The position numbers and the translations under genes were made by a program. This document shows, piece by piece, positions 25,248 to 33,816 of a stretch of DNA of 64,000 nucleotides. Position 1 is the stretch's first letter. Each line of letters begins with the position of its first letter. The notes under the pieces are model-generated. The model saw only the letters and a list, made by a program, of their open reading frames with translations, did not search any database and was not told where the DNA came from. The stretch comes from an uncultured Desulfobacterales bacterium (GTDB lineage Bacteria > Desulfobacterota > Desulfobulbia > Desulfobulbales > Desulfocapsaceae): assembly GCA_937915545.1 (NCBI GenBank), contig CALGIJ010000011.1, positions 1 to 64,000 of the forward strand, in the 5' to 3' direction.

Positions 25248-26975
25248 ATGACTGTAACTACCCTGCTGGTCCTGTCTGCGGCTGTCTGTCTCGTCGGTAT
25301 TGTTGTCAAGCTCTTCACCTGGTTTTCCCAGGGCTTTCACCCCGGCAGCACCCGCCCCTATCCATTCCCCGCCCGGGTGGCCGCCGCGCTCAAGGCGGCG
25401 CTGGCGACCTTGTTCGGATCAAAGATCGCCCTTGTCGCCCAATCGCTCGTCACCGACCTCCTCCTGCAGAAGCGCACCTTCGACAAGAGCCTGCTGCGCT
25501 GGGTCGCCCATTTCCTCATCTTCTCCGGCTTCATCCTCCTCCTCGTCATGCACGCCCTGCACCTGGTGCTGGCCGACATCCTCTTCGACAACTATCAACC
25601 GACCCTCGACCCCTTTCTGACGCTTCGCAACGTCTTCGGTCTCATGGTCCTCGCCGGCGTCGCTCTCGCCGTGTGGCGCCGTCTCGCACTGCGCCAGCGG
25701 CGACTGCGTTCGACCTGGGGCGACTGGACGGCGCTGGCGCTGATCGCCGCCATCATGCTCTCCGGCATGCTTCTCGAAGGGGCGAAGATGGCCTCCTACA
25801 CCACCTACCAGAGGATGGTGGCCGAATATGGCTCTCCCGGCGAAGACGAAGAAGCGCGGGCGCTGGAGGCTTTCTGGGTGGCGGAGAACGGCTTGATCTC
25901 TCCCAACTTCACCTCCGCACCACCGGCTGAGGCGGTGGCCATGGGCAAGGAACTGAACGAAGGTGTGTGCAGCGAATGCCACGTCTCCAATCGCCACGCC
26001 TTTGCCGGGTTCGCCGCCGCCAGCATTGCCCCGGCCTTCTTCGCCGTCTTCGGCGACGCGACGACGGTGACCCTGCTCACCACCTTCCATCTCCTGACCT
26101 GCTTCGCCCTCCTCGCCTGGCTGCCCTTTGGCAAGATGTTCCATGTCATCGCCGCCCCCCTGTCGCTGATGGTCAAGCGGGTCGCCGGGAATCAGGTGAT
26201 GGCCCCTGCCAACGCTCTCACCCGTCAGATGCTCGGCCTCTCCGCCTGCACCCACTGCGGGGCCTGCAGCGTCGAGTGTTCCTCGGGCATGTTCGCCGAG
26301 ACATTCTCCAACGACTTCATCCTGCCCTCGGAGAAGGTACAGCAGCTGAAACGGGTAGCCGCCGGCAGGGAAACCGACCCCGGGGTCTTGGCGAGGATGA
26401 GCCAGGGGCTCTACGTCTGCACCAGCTGCGACCGCTGTACCGCCATCTGCCCCTCGGGCATCGACCTGCGCGAGCTGTTCGTCAGCGCACGTTACGCCCT
26501 GCTCCTCCGCACCGGGCCGGAACCGGCCCTGTTGAGCAACTTCTCCTTCCCTCTGGCGCTGCGTGGCAGCTTCATCGACGAACACCTGCATCTCGTGCAG
26601 AAGATTCGCGAATTTTTTGCCAGGAGCTTCAAGGAACTCGCCGACGTCCCCGCGCCATTGACGCTCGGCAGCGAGGCCTCCCTCGGCAACACCTCCTACC
26701 GCGGCTGCTACTCCTGCCAGCGCTGCACCAACGTCTGCCCGGTGGTGCGCGGTCACGACAACCCCGGCGAAGCCCTCGGCCTGCTTCCCCACCAGATCAT
26801 CTACAGCCTCGGCATCGGCCAGACCGAACTGGCCTTGGGCGCGAAGATGCTGTGGAGTTGCTCGACCTGCTACCTCTGCCAGGAAAACTGCCCCAACGAG
26901 GTCGAGCTCTGCGACATCTTCTACCGCCTCAAAAACAGGGCACTGACCTCCCTCAGACAAGGAGCGACGGCATGA
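25248..26975 (+). CDS. Membrane cytochrome b/c - iron-sulfur fusion protein (HdrC/DsrMK-like)
   Basis: The 575-residue protein combines a NarI-like membrane domain with four 4Fe-4S motifs. Hydrophobic helices lie near residues 4-25, 85-110, 126-143, 160-176 and 250-305, with His residues (H88, H102, H105, H281, H299) that could ligate b hemes. A CxxCH heme c site, CSECH, is at 241-245 between helices. Cys sets follow at 334/337/340/344, 391/394/397/401, 487/490/493/497 and 538/541/544/548, each CxxCxxCxxxC. This amounts to two HdrC-like ferredoxin modules. It should pass electrons between the quinone pool or periplasm and the HdrB-like partner, whose ATG overlaps its stop. Confidence 0.82.
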   Translation: MTVTTLLVLSAAVCLVGIVVKLFTWFSQGFHPGSTRPYPFPARVAAALKAALATLFGSKIALVAQSLVTDLLLQKRTFDKSLLRWVAHFLIFSGFILLLVMHALHLVLADILFDNYQPTLDPFLTLRNVFGLMVLAGVALAVWRRLALRQRRLRSTWGDWTALALIAAIMLSGMLLEGAKMASYTTYQRMVAEYGSPGEDEEARALEAFWVAENGLISPNFTSAPPAEAVAMGKELNEGVCSECHVSNRHAFAGFAAASIAPAFFAVFGDATTVTLLTTFHLLTCFALLAWLPFGKMFHVIAAPLSLMVKRVAGNQVMAPANALTRQMLGLSACTHCGACSVECSSGMFAETFSNDFILPSEKVQQLKRVAAGRETDPGVLARMSQGLYVCTSCDRCTAICPSGIDLRELFVSARYALLLRTGPEPALLSNFSFPLALRGSFIDEHLHLVQKIREFFARSFKELADVPAPLTLGSEASLGNTSYRGCYSCQRCTNVCPVVRGHDNPGEALGLLPHQIIYSLGIGQTELALGAKMLWSCSTCYLCQENCPNEVELCDIFYRLKNRALTSLRQGATA

Positions 26976-27898
26976 AGACCTACGCATTCTTCCAAGGCTG
27001 CAATATTCCTGCGCGCATCCCGCAATACGCCACCGCCAGCCGTGCCGTGCTCGCCCTCTTCGGTATCGAGTTGGCCGAAGTGGCCGAGTTCGCCTGCTGC
27101 GGCTACCCGGCACGCAATGTCGACGAACGGGCCAGCCTGCTGGCGGCGGCGCGCAACCTGGCGGTCGCCGAGCAGCGTGGCCAGGCCATCGCCGTGGCCT
27201 GTAATTGCTGCTTCGCCTCCTTGCGCAAGGCGCGCCAGGCGATGGCTGGCGATCCGGCACTGGCGAAAGAGTGCAACGCCATCCTCGCCAGGGAAGGGCT
27301 GCATTGTTCGGGGAAGGCGGAAATCAACCATCTCCTCACCATCCTGCACCGCGATGTGGGCGCGGAGGAACTCCGCAAACGGCGCAGCCTCGCCTTTAAG
27401 GACCTCCCGGTCGCCGTTCTCCACGGCTGCCATCTCCTGCGGCCGCGCGAGGTAACCGACTTCGACAACTCCTTCGTACCAAAGATCGCCACCGAGCTCA
27501 TCGAATGCAGCGGGGCGAAGAGCCTTTACTGGCGTGGCGCGGTGGAGTGTTGCGGCGCCGCCCTGGCAGGCATCGACGACCTGCTCGCCCGCCGTCTGCT
27601 CAACGAAAAAATCAGCGGCGCGTGGGCGGCCGGGGCGGAGGTCCTCGTCTCGCTCTGCGCCTATTGCTATCTGCAGTGCGACAGCCACCAGAAGCTTGAG
27701 CAAGGGACCTCCACCACCGCACAACTGCCGGTGCTGCTCCTGCCACAGCTTCTCGGTCTGTGCTTCGGCGTCGATCAGGCTCTGCTCGGCATCGCCTGCA
27801 ACGCCACCGTCGACGCCACCTTCCTGCAAGGCCTCACCGCCCGTCTCGCTCCCCCCGAAGAGGAAAAAAAGAAACGCAAGGCCGCTGTCGCTGCCTAG
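26972..27898 (+). CDS. HdrB-like protein with two CCG domains
   Basis: The 308-residue soluble protein has two cysteine-rich CCG domains as in heterodisulfide reductase subunit B. The N-terminal set is C10, C42-C43-G44 and C77-NC-C80. The C-terminal set is C153, C193-C194-G195 and C229-AY-C232, matching the known Cx38-39CCx33-34CxxC pattern that holds a noncubane 4Fe-4S cluster for disulfide chemistry. The C-terminal tail is Lys/Glu-rich. The start overlaps the stop of the membrane subunit (ATGA), so the two are made together. Its substrate may be a DsrC-type thiol protein or another disulfide, but none is encoded nearby. Confidence 0.85.
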   Translation: MKTYAFFQGCNIPARIPQYATASRAVLALFGIELAEVAEFACCGYPARNVDERASLLAAARNLAVAEQRGQAIAVACNCCFASLRKARQAMAGDPALAKECNAILAREGLHCSGKAEINHLLTILHRDVGAEELRKRRSLAFKDLPVAVLHGCHLLRPREVTDFDNSFVPKIATELIECSGAKSLYWRGAVECCGAALAGIDDLLARRLLNEKISGAWAAGAEVLVSLCAYCYLQCDSHQKLEQGTSTTAQLPVLLLPQLLGLCFGVDQALLGIACNATVDATFLQGLTARLAPPEEEKKKRKAAVAA

Positions 27899-27922
27899 TC
27901 GCGGGCGCACCTCCATCCCACC

Positions 27923-27956
27923 AACCACCTCGACGCTCTTTCGGGGTGGTTTTTTC
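27923..27956 (+). terminator. Rho-independent terminator after the HdrB-like gene
   Basis: AACCACCTCGA pairs with TCGGGGTGGTT (one G-T pair) around a 7-base loop, followed by a T-run. It lies 25 bases after the stop codon and separates the Hdr-like operon from cooC. Confidence 0.88.
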
Positions 27957-28054
27957 TTTTATTATTGACGAGGATGTTTACTATTGTCGGTGTTCGGCCG
28001 CCATGCCGTGAAGGCCATGGCCGGTGTCCCCTATTTTCTATCGACGGAGAATGT

Positions 28055-28813
28055 ATGAACAAGGTTATCGCATTTGCCGGGAAAGGCGGGGTGGGCAAGA
28101 CCACCGTCGCCGCCCTGGTCGTTCGTTATCTCGCCGCACTCGGCAAGACGCCCATTCTGGCGGTGGACGCCGACCCCAACAGCAACCTCGGCGAGACCAT
28201 GGGGCTGGACGTGCCCATCACCATCGGCGAGATTCGCGAGACGTATATGAAAGACCCGCAGGGGGTGCCATCCGGCATGGACAAGGTCAACTACCTCGAG
28301 ACCCTCATCGAACAGGCGCTGATCGAGAAGCCGGCCTTCGACCTGCTGGTCATGGGTCGCCAGGAGGGGCAGGGCTGCTACTGCATGGTCAACAATATCC
28401 TCAACAACTTCACCGACAAGCTGACCTCCCATTACGCCTACACCGTAGTCGACAACGAGGCCGGCATGGAACACCTCAGCCGGCGCACCAGCGGCAAGGT
28501 GGACATGCTTTTTCTCGTCACCGATTACTCGCTGCGCGGCCTGCGCGCCGTCCGCCGCATCAACCAGATGATCCCCGGGCTGAAGCTCGACATCAAGAAT
28601 ATCGGCATCATCGTCACCAGAGGGCCGCAGCAACTGAGCGACGCCTTCCTCGCTGAGGTTTCGGAAATTGGCCTGCCTGTTGCCGGGGTAGTTCCCCACG
28701 ACCCCGCCCTACTGGAATTCGACATGGAGCGCCGCTCCCTGCTGGACCTGCCCGCAAACGCCCTCTCAGTCCAGGCCATCGAGCGGATTCTCGGGGAGTA
28801 TTGCCCCAAATAG
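28055..28813 (+). CDS. cooC: CooC-type nickel-insertion ATPase for CO dehydrogenase
   Basis: The 252-residue SIMIBI-class ATPase has the deviant Walker A GKGGVGKTTVAALV near residue 9, VDADPNSNLGETMG near 38, and the CooC signature CYC at C108/C110, the Cys-x-Cys that binds nickel or zinc at the dimer interface. CooC proteins help load nickel into CO dehydrogenase. GGAGA lies four to five bases before the ATG. It sits between the Hdr-like terminator and a separate promoter region, so it may be transcribed alone. Its presence suggests a carbonyl branch of the acetyl-CoA pathway elsewhere in the genome. Confidence 0.88.
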   Translation: MNKVIAFAGKGGVGKTTVAALVVRYLAALGKTPILAVDADPNSNLGETMGLDVPITIGEIRETYMKDPQGVPSGMDKVNYLETLIEQALIEKPAFDLLVMGRQEGQGCYCMVNNILNNFTDKLTSHYAYTVVDNEAGMEHLSRRTSGKVDMLFLVTDYSLRGLRAVRRINQMIPGLKLDIKNIGIIVTRGPQQLSDAFLAEVSEIGLPVAGVVPHDPALLEFDMERRSLLDLPANALSVQAIERILGEYCPK

Positions 28814-28814
28814 T

Positions 28815-28870
28815 CGCATTCGGGGCGGTGGTGACCGGGGCGAATGCGGGGCGGGCGGAAAGATTTTTTT
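28815..28870 (+). terminator. Possible terminator after cooC
   Basis: CGCATTCG (28815-28822) pairs perfectly with CGAATGCG (28841-28848) around an 18-base loop that could itself pair GGT/ACC. Seven T follow only after 15 further bases, so termination here is uncertain. Confidence 0.35.
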
Positions 28871-28876
28871 CTCGCT

Positions 28877-28890
28877 TTGACCTATATCAA
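28877..28890 (+). promoter_or_regulatory. FNR/HcpR-like operator
   Basis: TTGACCTATATCAA is a near-perfect TTGA-N6-TCAA dyad, the pattern recognised by CRP/FNR-family regulators such as FNR and the sulfate-reducer regulator HcpR. It lies about 88 bases before the zinc-ribbon/HD-like gene, where an activator or repressor site would be expected. Confidence 0.5.
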
Positions 28891-28977
28891 GGGGGGGCAG
28901 CGGCGCGAGGGCTATGCTGAACATGACACAGCGCAACCCGTCCCCCCTTCTCCACCCCACAGGCAAAGGAGAACGCC

Positions 28978-29631
28978 ATGAAATGCCCCGGCCAAGACAT
29001 GAAGTACTGGAAAGCGGACGCCATCTTCGAAGCCGTCTGCCCGAAATGTTCGGCAACGATCGAGTTCTACAAGGACGATACCAGCCGCAAGTGCGGTAAC
29101 TGCGGCCACCGCATGATCAACCCGCAAATGGATTTCGGCTGCGCCTCATACTGCCAGTATGCCGAGCAGTGCCTCGGCTCGCTACCGGAAGACTTTGCCG
29201 GCGTCCGCGAACAGCTGCTCAAGGACAAGGTGGCCGTGGAGGTGAAGCGGGCATTGGGCGGAGACTTCCGCAGCATCCGGCAGATCACCACCACCGCCCG
29301 CTTTGCCGAGACGATCGGCAAGGCCGAAGGCGGCAACCTCGCCATCATCCTCTGCGCCGCCTACCTGCAACGCCTCGACCCCGCCACGACCAGGGAAATA
29401 CTCGCCAAGGTCGGTGCCGCGGCAAAAATGGGCCAGGAGATCGCCACAGTCATCGCCGCCGTCGCCGCGCCGCCTCCCCGGATCTCCATCGAGGCGAAAA
29501 TTCTCGCCGACGCCCTTCTCCTCCAGGAATTGGACGAGGTTCTGCGCGAAGGCGGGTCGCTGGACGAAGAGAGCACCGCCAGGCTGCACACCGCTTCCTC
29601 CATCGAGCTCGCCGCTGCCCTGGGGCACTAG
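28978..29631 (+). CDS. Zinc-ribbon protein with degenerate HD domain
   Basis: The 217-residue protein starts with a zinc ribbon (CPKC near residue 21 and CGNCGH near 39), then CASYCQYAEQCLG near 59. This front half matches a deltaproteobacterial protein type whose second half is an HD phosphohydrolase. Here the second half keeps the helix GGNLAIILCAAYLQRLDP, but the expected His-Asp after AAYL reads Gln-Arg, and the later His cluster reads AAVAAPPP. Catalysis by the HD site is therefore unlikely. It stands behind an FNR/HcpR-like operator and is probably a single-gene transcript. A redox-linked binding or regulatory role is inference only. Confidence 0.65.
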   Translation: MKCPGQDMKYWKADAIFEAVCPKCSATIEFYKDDTSRKCGNCGHRMINPQMDFGCASYCQYAEQCLGSLPEDFAGVREQLLKDKVAVEVKRALGGDFRSIRQITTTARFAETIGKAEGGNLAIILCAAYLQRLDPATTREILAKVGAAAKMGQEIATVIAAVAAPPPRISIEAKILADALLLQELDEVLREGGSLDEESTARLHTASSIELAAALGH

Positions 29632-29961
29632 GGTAGCCCGCCCAGTTCCACCTTAGGGAGCGTCCTCGCCACATGGGGCGTCCTGCGCGGTGCGCGGACC
29701 GAAGTGCAGGATGACGCGGCCATCCCCCGGCAGCACCGCCTCTTGCGACGGAACCGCCCCCCCTTAGCCCGCAAAGCGCGAAACGCCACGCTTTTTTAGC
29801 AGCTTGCCCCCTCCCCTGCTTGTCACCGCCCGCTCTCTACGATATGATAGGCAGGAAGGGGGGGTGACGTTTCTGCCAACGATCGCCCACGGATATTGCC
29901 GAGCGCTGACCATGCAATGGCGCGCCGGCGACGGCAATGCTGACCACGACAAGGGCGGGAC
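29632..29961. other. Intergenic region before the PilR-like regulator
   Basis: These 330 bases should carry the promoter of the two-component operon. I found no clear -35/-10 or -24/-12 element and no convincing gene. An A/T-richer stretch lies near 29790-29860. Confidence 0.35.
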
Positions 29962-31341
29962 ATGGCCTCGATACTGATCGTCGACGATGAACGAAGCATG
30001 CGGGATTTCCTCAAGATCCTCCTCGAAAAGGAGAATCACACGGTGCATACCGTGGAGAGCGGCGACAAAGCCCTGACCTTTCTAGACGAGCAAGGGGTGG
30101 ACGTCGTCGTCAGCGATATCCGCATGCCGGGAATGAGCGGCATCGAGCTGCTCGAGGCCGCCAAGGAACGTCTGCCCGAGTTGCCGGTGATCATGATCAC
30201 CGCCTTCGCCTCCCCCGAAGATGCGGTCCTCGCCATGAAGAACGGGGCCTTCGACTATATCACCAAGCCGTTCAACGTCGACGAGATCAAAGCGGTGATC
30301 GCCTCGGCAACCAGCAAGACACAGCCTTTCATTCCTCCCCAGGAGCTGGGCAGCTCCTTTCCCGAGATCATCGGCCGCAGCCGCGAGATGCTCAAGATCT
30401 TCGACATGATCAAGCGGGTGGCGCCGACACCGGCCAATGTCCTTATCTACGGGGAATCGGGCACCGGTAAGGAACTGGTCGCCCAGGCCATCCACCGCCA
30501 CAGCAAGTTCGCCGACCGCAGCTTCGTGCCCATCACCTGCAGCGCCATCCCCGAGGACCTCATGGAGAGCGAGCTCTTCGGCCATGTCAAGGGCTCGTTC
30601 ACCGGAGCGATCAGCGACAAGCCCGGCCTCTTCAACGAGGCGGACAACGGCACCGCCTTTCTCGACGAGATCGGCGAGCTCACCCCGATCATTCAGACCA
30701 AGCTGCTGCGCGTCCTGCAGGAACGGGAGGTCAAGCCGGTGGGGGGCACCAAGGCCAAGCGCATCAACGTGCGCATCATCGCCGCCACCAACAAGATCCT
30801 CGAAGACGAGATCCGCGAAGGACGCTTCCGCGAAGATCTCTTCTACCGCCTGGCGGTGGTTCCGATCCGCGTCCCGTCCCTGCGTGAGCGCAAGGAAGAC
30901 GTGCCGTTGCTCGTCGATCACTTTCTCAAGAAATATTCACGACAGTTGGGCAAGGAGGTGCAGGAGATCTCCTCCTACGGCCTGCAGGTGCTGATGAACT
31001 ATCATTTCCCCGGCAACGTCCGCGAACTGGAGAACATCATCGAGCGCGGCGTGGCCCTGGCCACCTCGAACATCATCCTCCCCGAGAGTCTCACTCTTTC
31101 CGGGCGCGGCGGCGCCGCCCCGGAACGGCCCAGCGATGAACTCGACGCCCTCTTCCGCGCCGCCTCCAGCGAGGAGGAGCTGTTCGACCTCGGCCTGGAA
31201 AAAGTCGTCGACAATCTTGAGAAGCGCCTCATCAACCATGCCCTGGCCAAGACCAACAATTCGAAGATGAGGGCGGCCGAGCTGCTGCGGCTGAGCTTTC
31301 GCTCGCTGCGCTATAAAGTGAAGAAATACGGGTTGGGCTGA
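29962..31341 (+). CDS. NtrC-family sigma54-dependent response regulator, PilR-like
   Basis: The 459-residue regulator has a receiver domain (VDDERSMRD, phospho-acceptor Asp in VVVSDIRMPGMSG near residue 52, Lys in TKPFNVDE). The AAA+ domain has Walker A YGESGTGKELVAQAIH near 165, the sigma54-contact loop as GSFTGA rather than GAFTGA, and Walker B FLDEIGEL. A Fis-type helix-turn-helix lies at the end (MRAAELLRLSFRSLRYKVKK). Six bases later begins a membrane kinase of PilS layout, so phosphorylation by that partner is expected. No pilin gene is close, so the target may be distant. Confidence 0.9.
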   Translation: MASILIVDDERSMRDFLKILLEKENHTVHTVESGDKALTFLDEQGVDVVVSDIRMPGMSGIELLEAAKERLPELPVIMITAFASPEDAVLAMKNGAFDYITKPFNVDEIKAVIASATSKTQPFIPPQELGSSFPEIIGRSREMLKIFDMIKRVAPTPANVLIYGESGTGKELVAQAIHRHSKFADRSFVPITCSAIPEDLMESELFGHVKGSFTGAISDKPGLFNEADNGTAFLDEIGELTPIIQTKLLRVLQEREVKPVGGTKAKRINVRIIAATNKILEDEIREGRFREDLFYRLAVVPIRVPSLRERKEDVPLLVDHFLKKYSRQLGKEVQEISSYGLQVLMNYHFPGNVRELENIIERGVALATSNIILPESLTLSGRGGAAPERPSDELDALFRAASSEEELFDLGLEKVVDNLEKRLINHALAKTNNSKMRAAELLRLSFRSLRYKVKKYGLG

Positions 31342-31346
31342 ACGCC

Positions 31347-33044
31347 ATGAATCTCGCCGACATCGTCGAGCGCGCCCGGCAGGTGGGCAGCGTCGATCAG
31401 ATCCTGCGCCACCAGCTGCTGTGGATGCTGCTGCTGCGAGTAGTGCTCTACACCCTGCTCCTGGCCATCGGCTCGGTTTTCCAGGCCCCCCACTTCGACG
31501 TCATCATCGTGCCGCTGGGCCTCTTCGCGCTGCTGCTGCTGTTCGTTCTCCTCGCCACCATCTTCTCCGCCTTCCACCTCCTCCTCTCAAGTGGCAACCC
31601 GCGCCGCTTCGGCATCATCCAGACCCTTATCGACACCACCTTCGTCAGCCTGCTGGTGTTTTACTCCGGTTTGTCGCAGTCGATTTACACCACGGTGTAC
31701 TTCTTTCCGATCATCGCCGGCGGCCTCATCCTGCCGCGCAAAGGCGGGCTGGTGGCGGCCGCCGCCGCCACCCTGCAATATGGGCTGATCCTCCTCTGCG
31801 AAGCTAACCACTACTACCCCGCCTATCTGCACAATTACCTGGAGGCATCGTCCCGCAACGCGATGCTGCTCTTCAACCACTTCTCGGTGCACGGGCTGAC
31901 CTTCTTTCTTGCCGCCATCCTCAGCGCCCTGTTCGGCCTGCGACTGCGCAAAACCGAGAGCGCCCTCAACGACTCGCTGAAGAGCTACGACCGCCTTGCC
32001 GACCTCTACAAGCAGATCTTCGACAACATCTCCATCGGCATCCTCACCATCGACGGCAACGGAAGGATCACCTCGGCCAACAACGCCACCGCCAAGATCA
32101 CCGGCATCGACAGCGACAGCCTCCTTGGCGATCCATTATCACACCACTTTCCCGACCTCGGCCTCAACGCCGACAACCCGCGCATGACCTGCGACTACGT
32201 GCGCGGCGACGGGCAGAAGGTACGGCTCGGCTACTCGGTCATCGACATGGGGAGGGGTAGCGGCGAGCAGGGCTCCACTCACCCCCCCCACAAGATCATC
32301 ACCCTCAAGGATATCAGCGCCATCGAGCAGCTGGAACGGCAGGTGCGGCAGGCGGAGAAGCTTGCCGCCATCGGCATGATGAGCGCCAGCATTGCCCATG
32401 ACTTCCGCAACCCGCTCACCGCCATTTCCGGCTCGGCCCAGGTCCTGGCCAACGAGTTCTCCGCCGGGGGCACGCGGGACCACAGCAATTATCAGCTGAC
32501 CAGGATCATCCTCCGCGAGGCCAACCGCCTCATTACCACCATTGGCGACTTCCTCCGCTTCAGCCGCCCGGAAATCGCCAACTGTACCTGGTTCTCCCTG
32601 CACGGCTGCATCAACGAGGTACTGCAGGTCTGTCGCGCCGACCCGACCTGGCCGGAGACGGCGGAGGTGCGCTGCGTGTTCGACCGCAACCTCGACCTCT
32701 GGGCCGACGAGAAGGAAATGTTCACCGTCTTCACCCATCTCATCATGAATGGCCTGGCCTTCTGCCAGCCAGGCGAAGAGCGCATCCTCATCACCGCCGC
32801 TGAGCGGACCGCCGAGAGTGGCGAAGAGACCCTGGAGATCTCCATCGCCGACAACGGCCCGGGGATCGCTGAAGAGAAGCGGGATCAGGTCTTCGAACCC
32901 TTCTACACCACACGGCCGGAAGGAACCGGGCTTGGCCTGGCCATCGTCCGCCAGACCATCACCGAACACAGGGGAACAATCCGCATCTCGGCTGGAAGAG
33001 AGGGCGGCGCGGTGTTCACCATCGGCCTGCCGCTGCCCTCGTAG
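31347..33044 (+). CDS. Membrane sensor histidine kinase, PilS-like
   Basis: The 565-residue kinase has about six N-terminal membrane helices (residues 25-200) with short loops, as in PilS. A PAS domain follows (FDNISIGILTIDGNGRITSAN near 225). The HisKA H-box is SIAHDFRNPLTAI near 350, the N-box MNGLAFC near 470, then G1 DNGPGI and G2 GTGLGLAIV. Few extracellular residues suggest a signal within the membrane or cytoplasm. The response regulator gene is immediately upstream, the reverse of the usual pilS-pilR order. It probably transfers phosphate to that regulator. Confidence 0.9.
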   Translation: MNLADIVERARQVGSVDQILRHQLLWMLLLRVVLYTLLLAIGSVFQAPHFDVIIVPLGLFALLLLFVLLATIFSAFHLLLSSGNPRRFGIIQTLIDTTFVSLLVFYSGLSQSIYTTVYFFPIIAGGLILPRKGGLVAAAAATLQYGLILLCEANHYYPAYLHNYLEASSRNAMLLFNHFSVHGLTFFLAAILSALFGLRLRKTESALNDSLKSYDRLADLYKQIFDNISIGILTIDGNGRITSANNATAKITGIDSDSLLGDPLSHHFPDLGLNADNPRMTCDYVRGDGQKVRLGYSVIDMGRGSGEQGSTHPPHKIITLKDISAIEQLERQVRQAEKLAAIGMMSASIAHDFRNPLTAISGSAQVLANEFSAGGTRDHSNYQLTRIILREANRLITTIGDFLRFSRPEIANCTWFSLHGCINEVLQVCRADPTWPETAEVRCVFDRNLDLWADEKEMFTVFTHLIMNGLAFCQPGEERILITAAERTAESGEETLEISIADNGPGIAEEKRDQVFEPFYTTRPEGTGLGLAIVRQTITEHRGTIRISAGREGGAVFTIGLPLPS

Positions 33045-33110
33045 GGGCACGGGGGATTACGGGGAATATGAAGGAGGTAGGCTGCAACAGCCCTTAGAAG
33101 AGCGGCCAGG

Positions 33111-33737
33111 CTACTTGGCAGGCCGTTGCGCCCCGGCGAGGACCGGGTCGCCATCGAGGGCCAGGTTCTCGGCCTTGAGGAAGACGGTGCCGGTGCCGGA
33201 GCGGTCCACCGCCGTGATCTCGCCACCGATCCACACCTTCTGCCCCTCGGCGAACTCCTTGAGCTGGGGATGGGCGGCAAGCTCGACCTCGGCCTCGATA
33301 ACCACGCCAAAGCCATCTTCGTCGACATCGAGAATCAGCGTCCCCCGACCACCGGAATTTTCCTGGAGGGAGAAGAAATAGGCCGGCCACAACACCCTGA
33401 GACCGACATACTTCCCTTCGATCACTCCCTCGTTATAGTTTTCCAAGGATGTCAGCTGCTGCAAGAGCTCGCCGGGCGAAGGCTCGAGGTAAAAAGGCGC
33501 CGACCCCTTTTCGGCTGCCGTACCCTGCTCCAGCGCGGCACCACTCTGCGACACCTTCATTTCCACCACTTTGGGGACGAGCTTGGCCGGATCCTTGCCC
33601 GGGCCGCGCATGCTCTGCAGGAAGAAGCCGCCGCCGACAAAGACGAAAAAGAGGAAAAACACCCCGCCAAGAATGACCCTCTCCTTGTGCTGCCTGAGAA
33701 ACGCCGCCGCCTTGCCGTTCATTGCCTTCGTCTTCAT
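33111..33737 (-). CDS. Single-helix membrane protein, unknown function
   Basis: I do not recognise this 208-residue protein. A cytoplasmic basic N-terminus (residues 1-20) is followed by one hydrophobic helix GGVFFLFFVFVGGGFFL, a charged linker, and a soluble domain of beta-rich appearance containing ENYNEGVIEGKYVGLRVLWPA (first part ENYNEGVIEGKY), TLILDVDEDGFG and KVWIGGEITAVDRSGTGTVFL; the last part may be an OB-like fold. It lies 80 bases downstream of murA on the same strand. Alternative starts five codons in are possible. A periplasmic or anchored binding role is a guess. Confidence 0.55.
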   Translation of the reverse strand: MKTKAMNGKAAAFLRQHKERVILGGVFFLFFVFVGGGFFLQSMRGPGKDPAKLVPKVVEMKVSQSGAALEQGTAAEKGSAPFYLEPSPGELLQQLTSLENYNEGVIEGKYVGLRVLWPAYFFSLQENSGGRGTLILDVDEDGFGVVIEAEVELAAHPQLKEFAEGQKVWIGGEITAVDRSGTGTVFLKAENLALDGDPVLAGAQRPAK

Positions 33738-33816
33738 GGTCTTGTCATCACCCCCTGTTTGATGCCCCCGCCGTGCCGCCGCCTGGAGACCCCTCGCCCT
33801 CCACCAGCCCTGCTGG

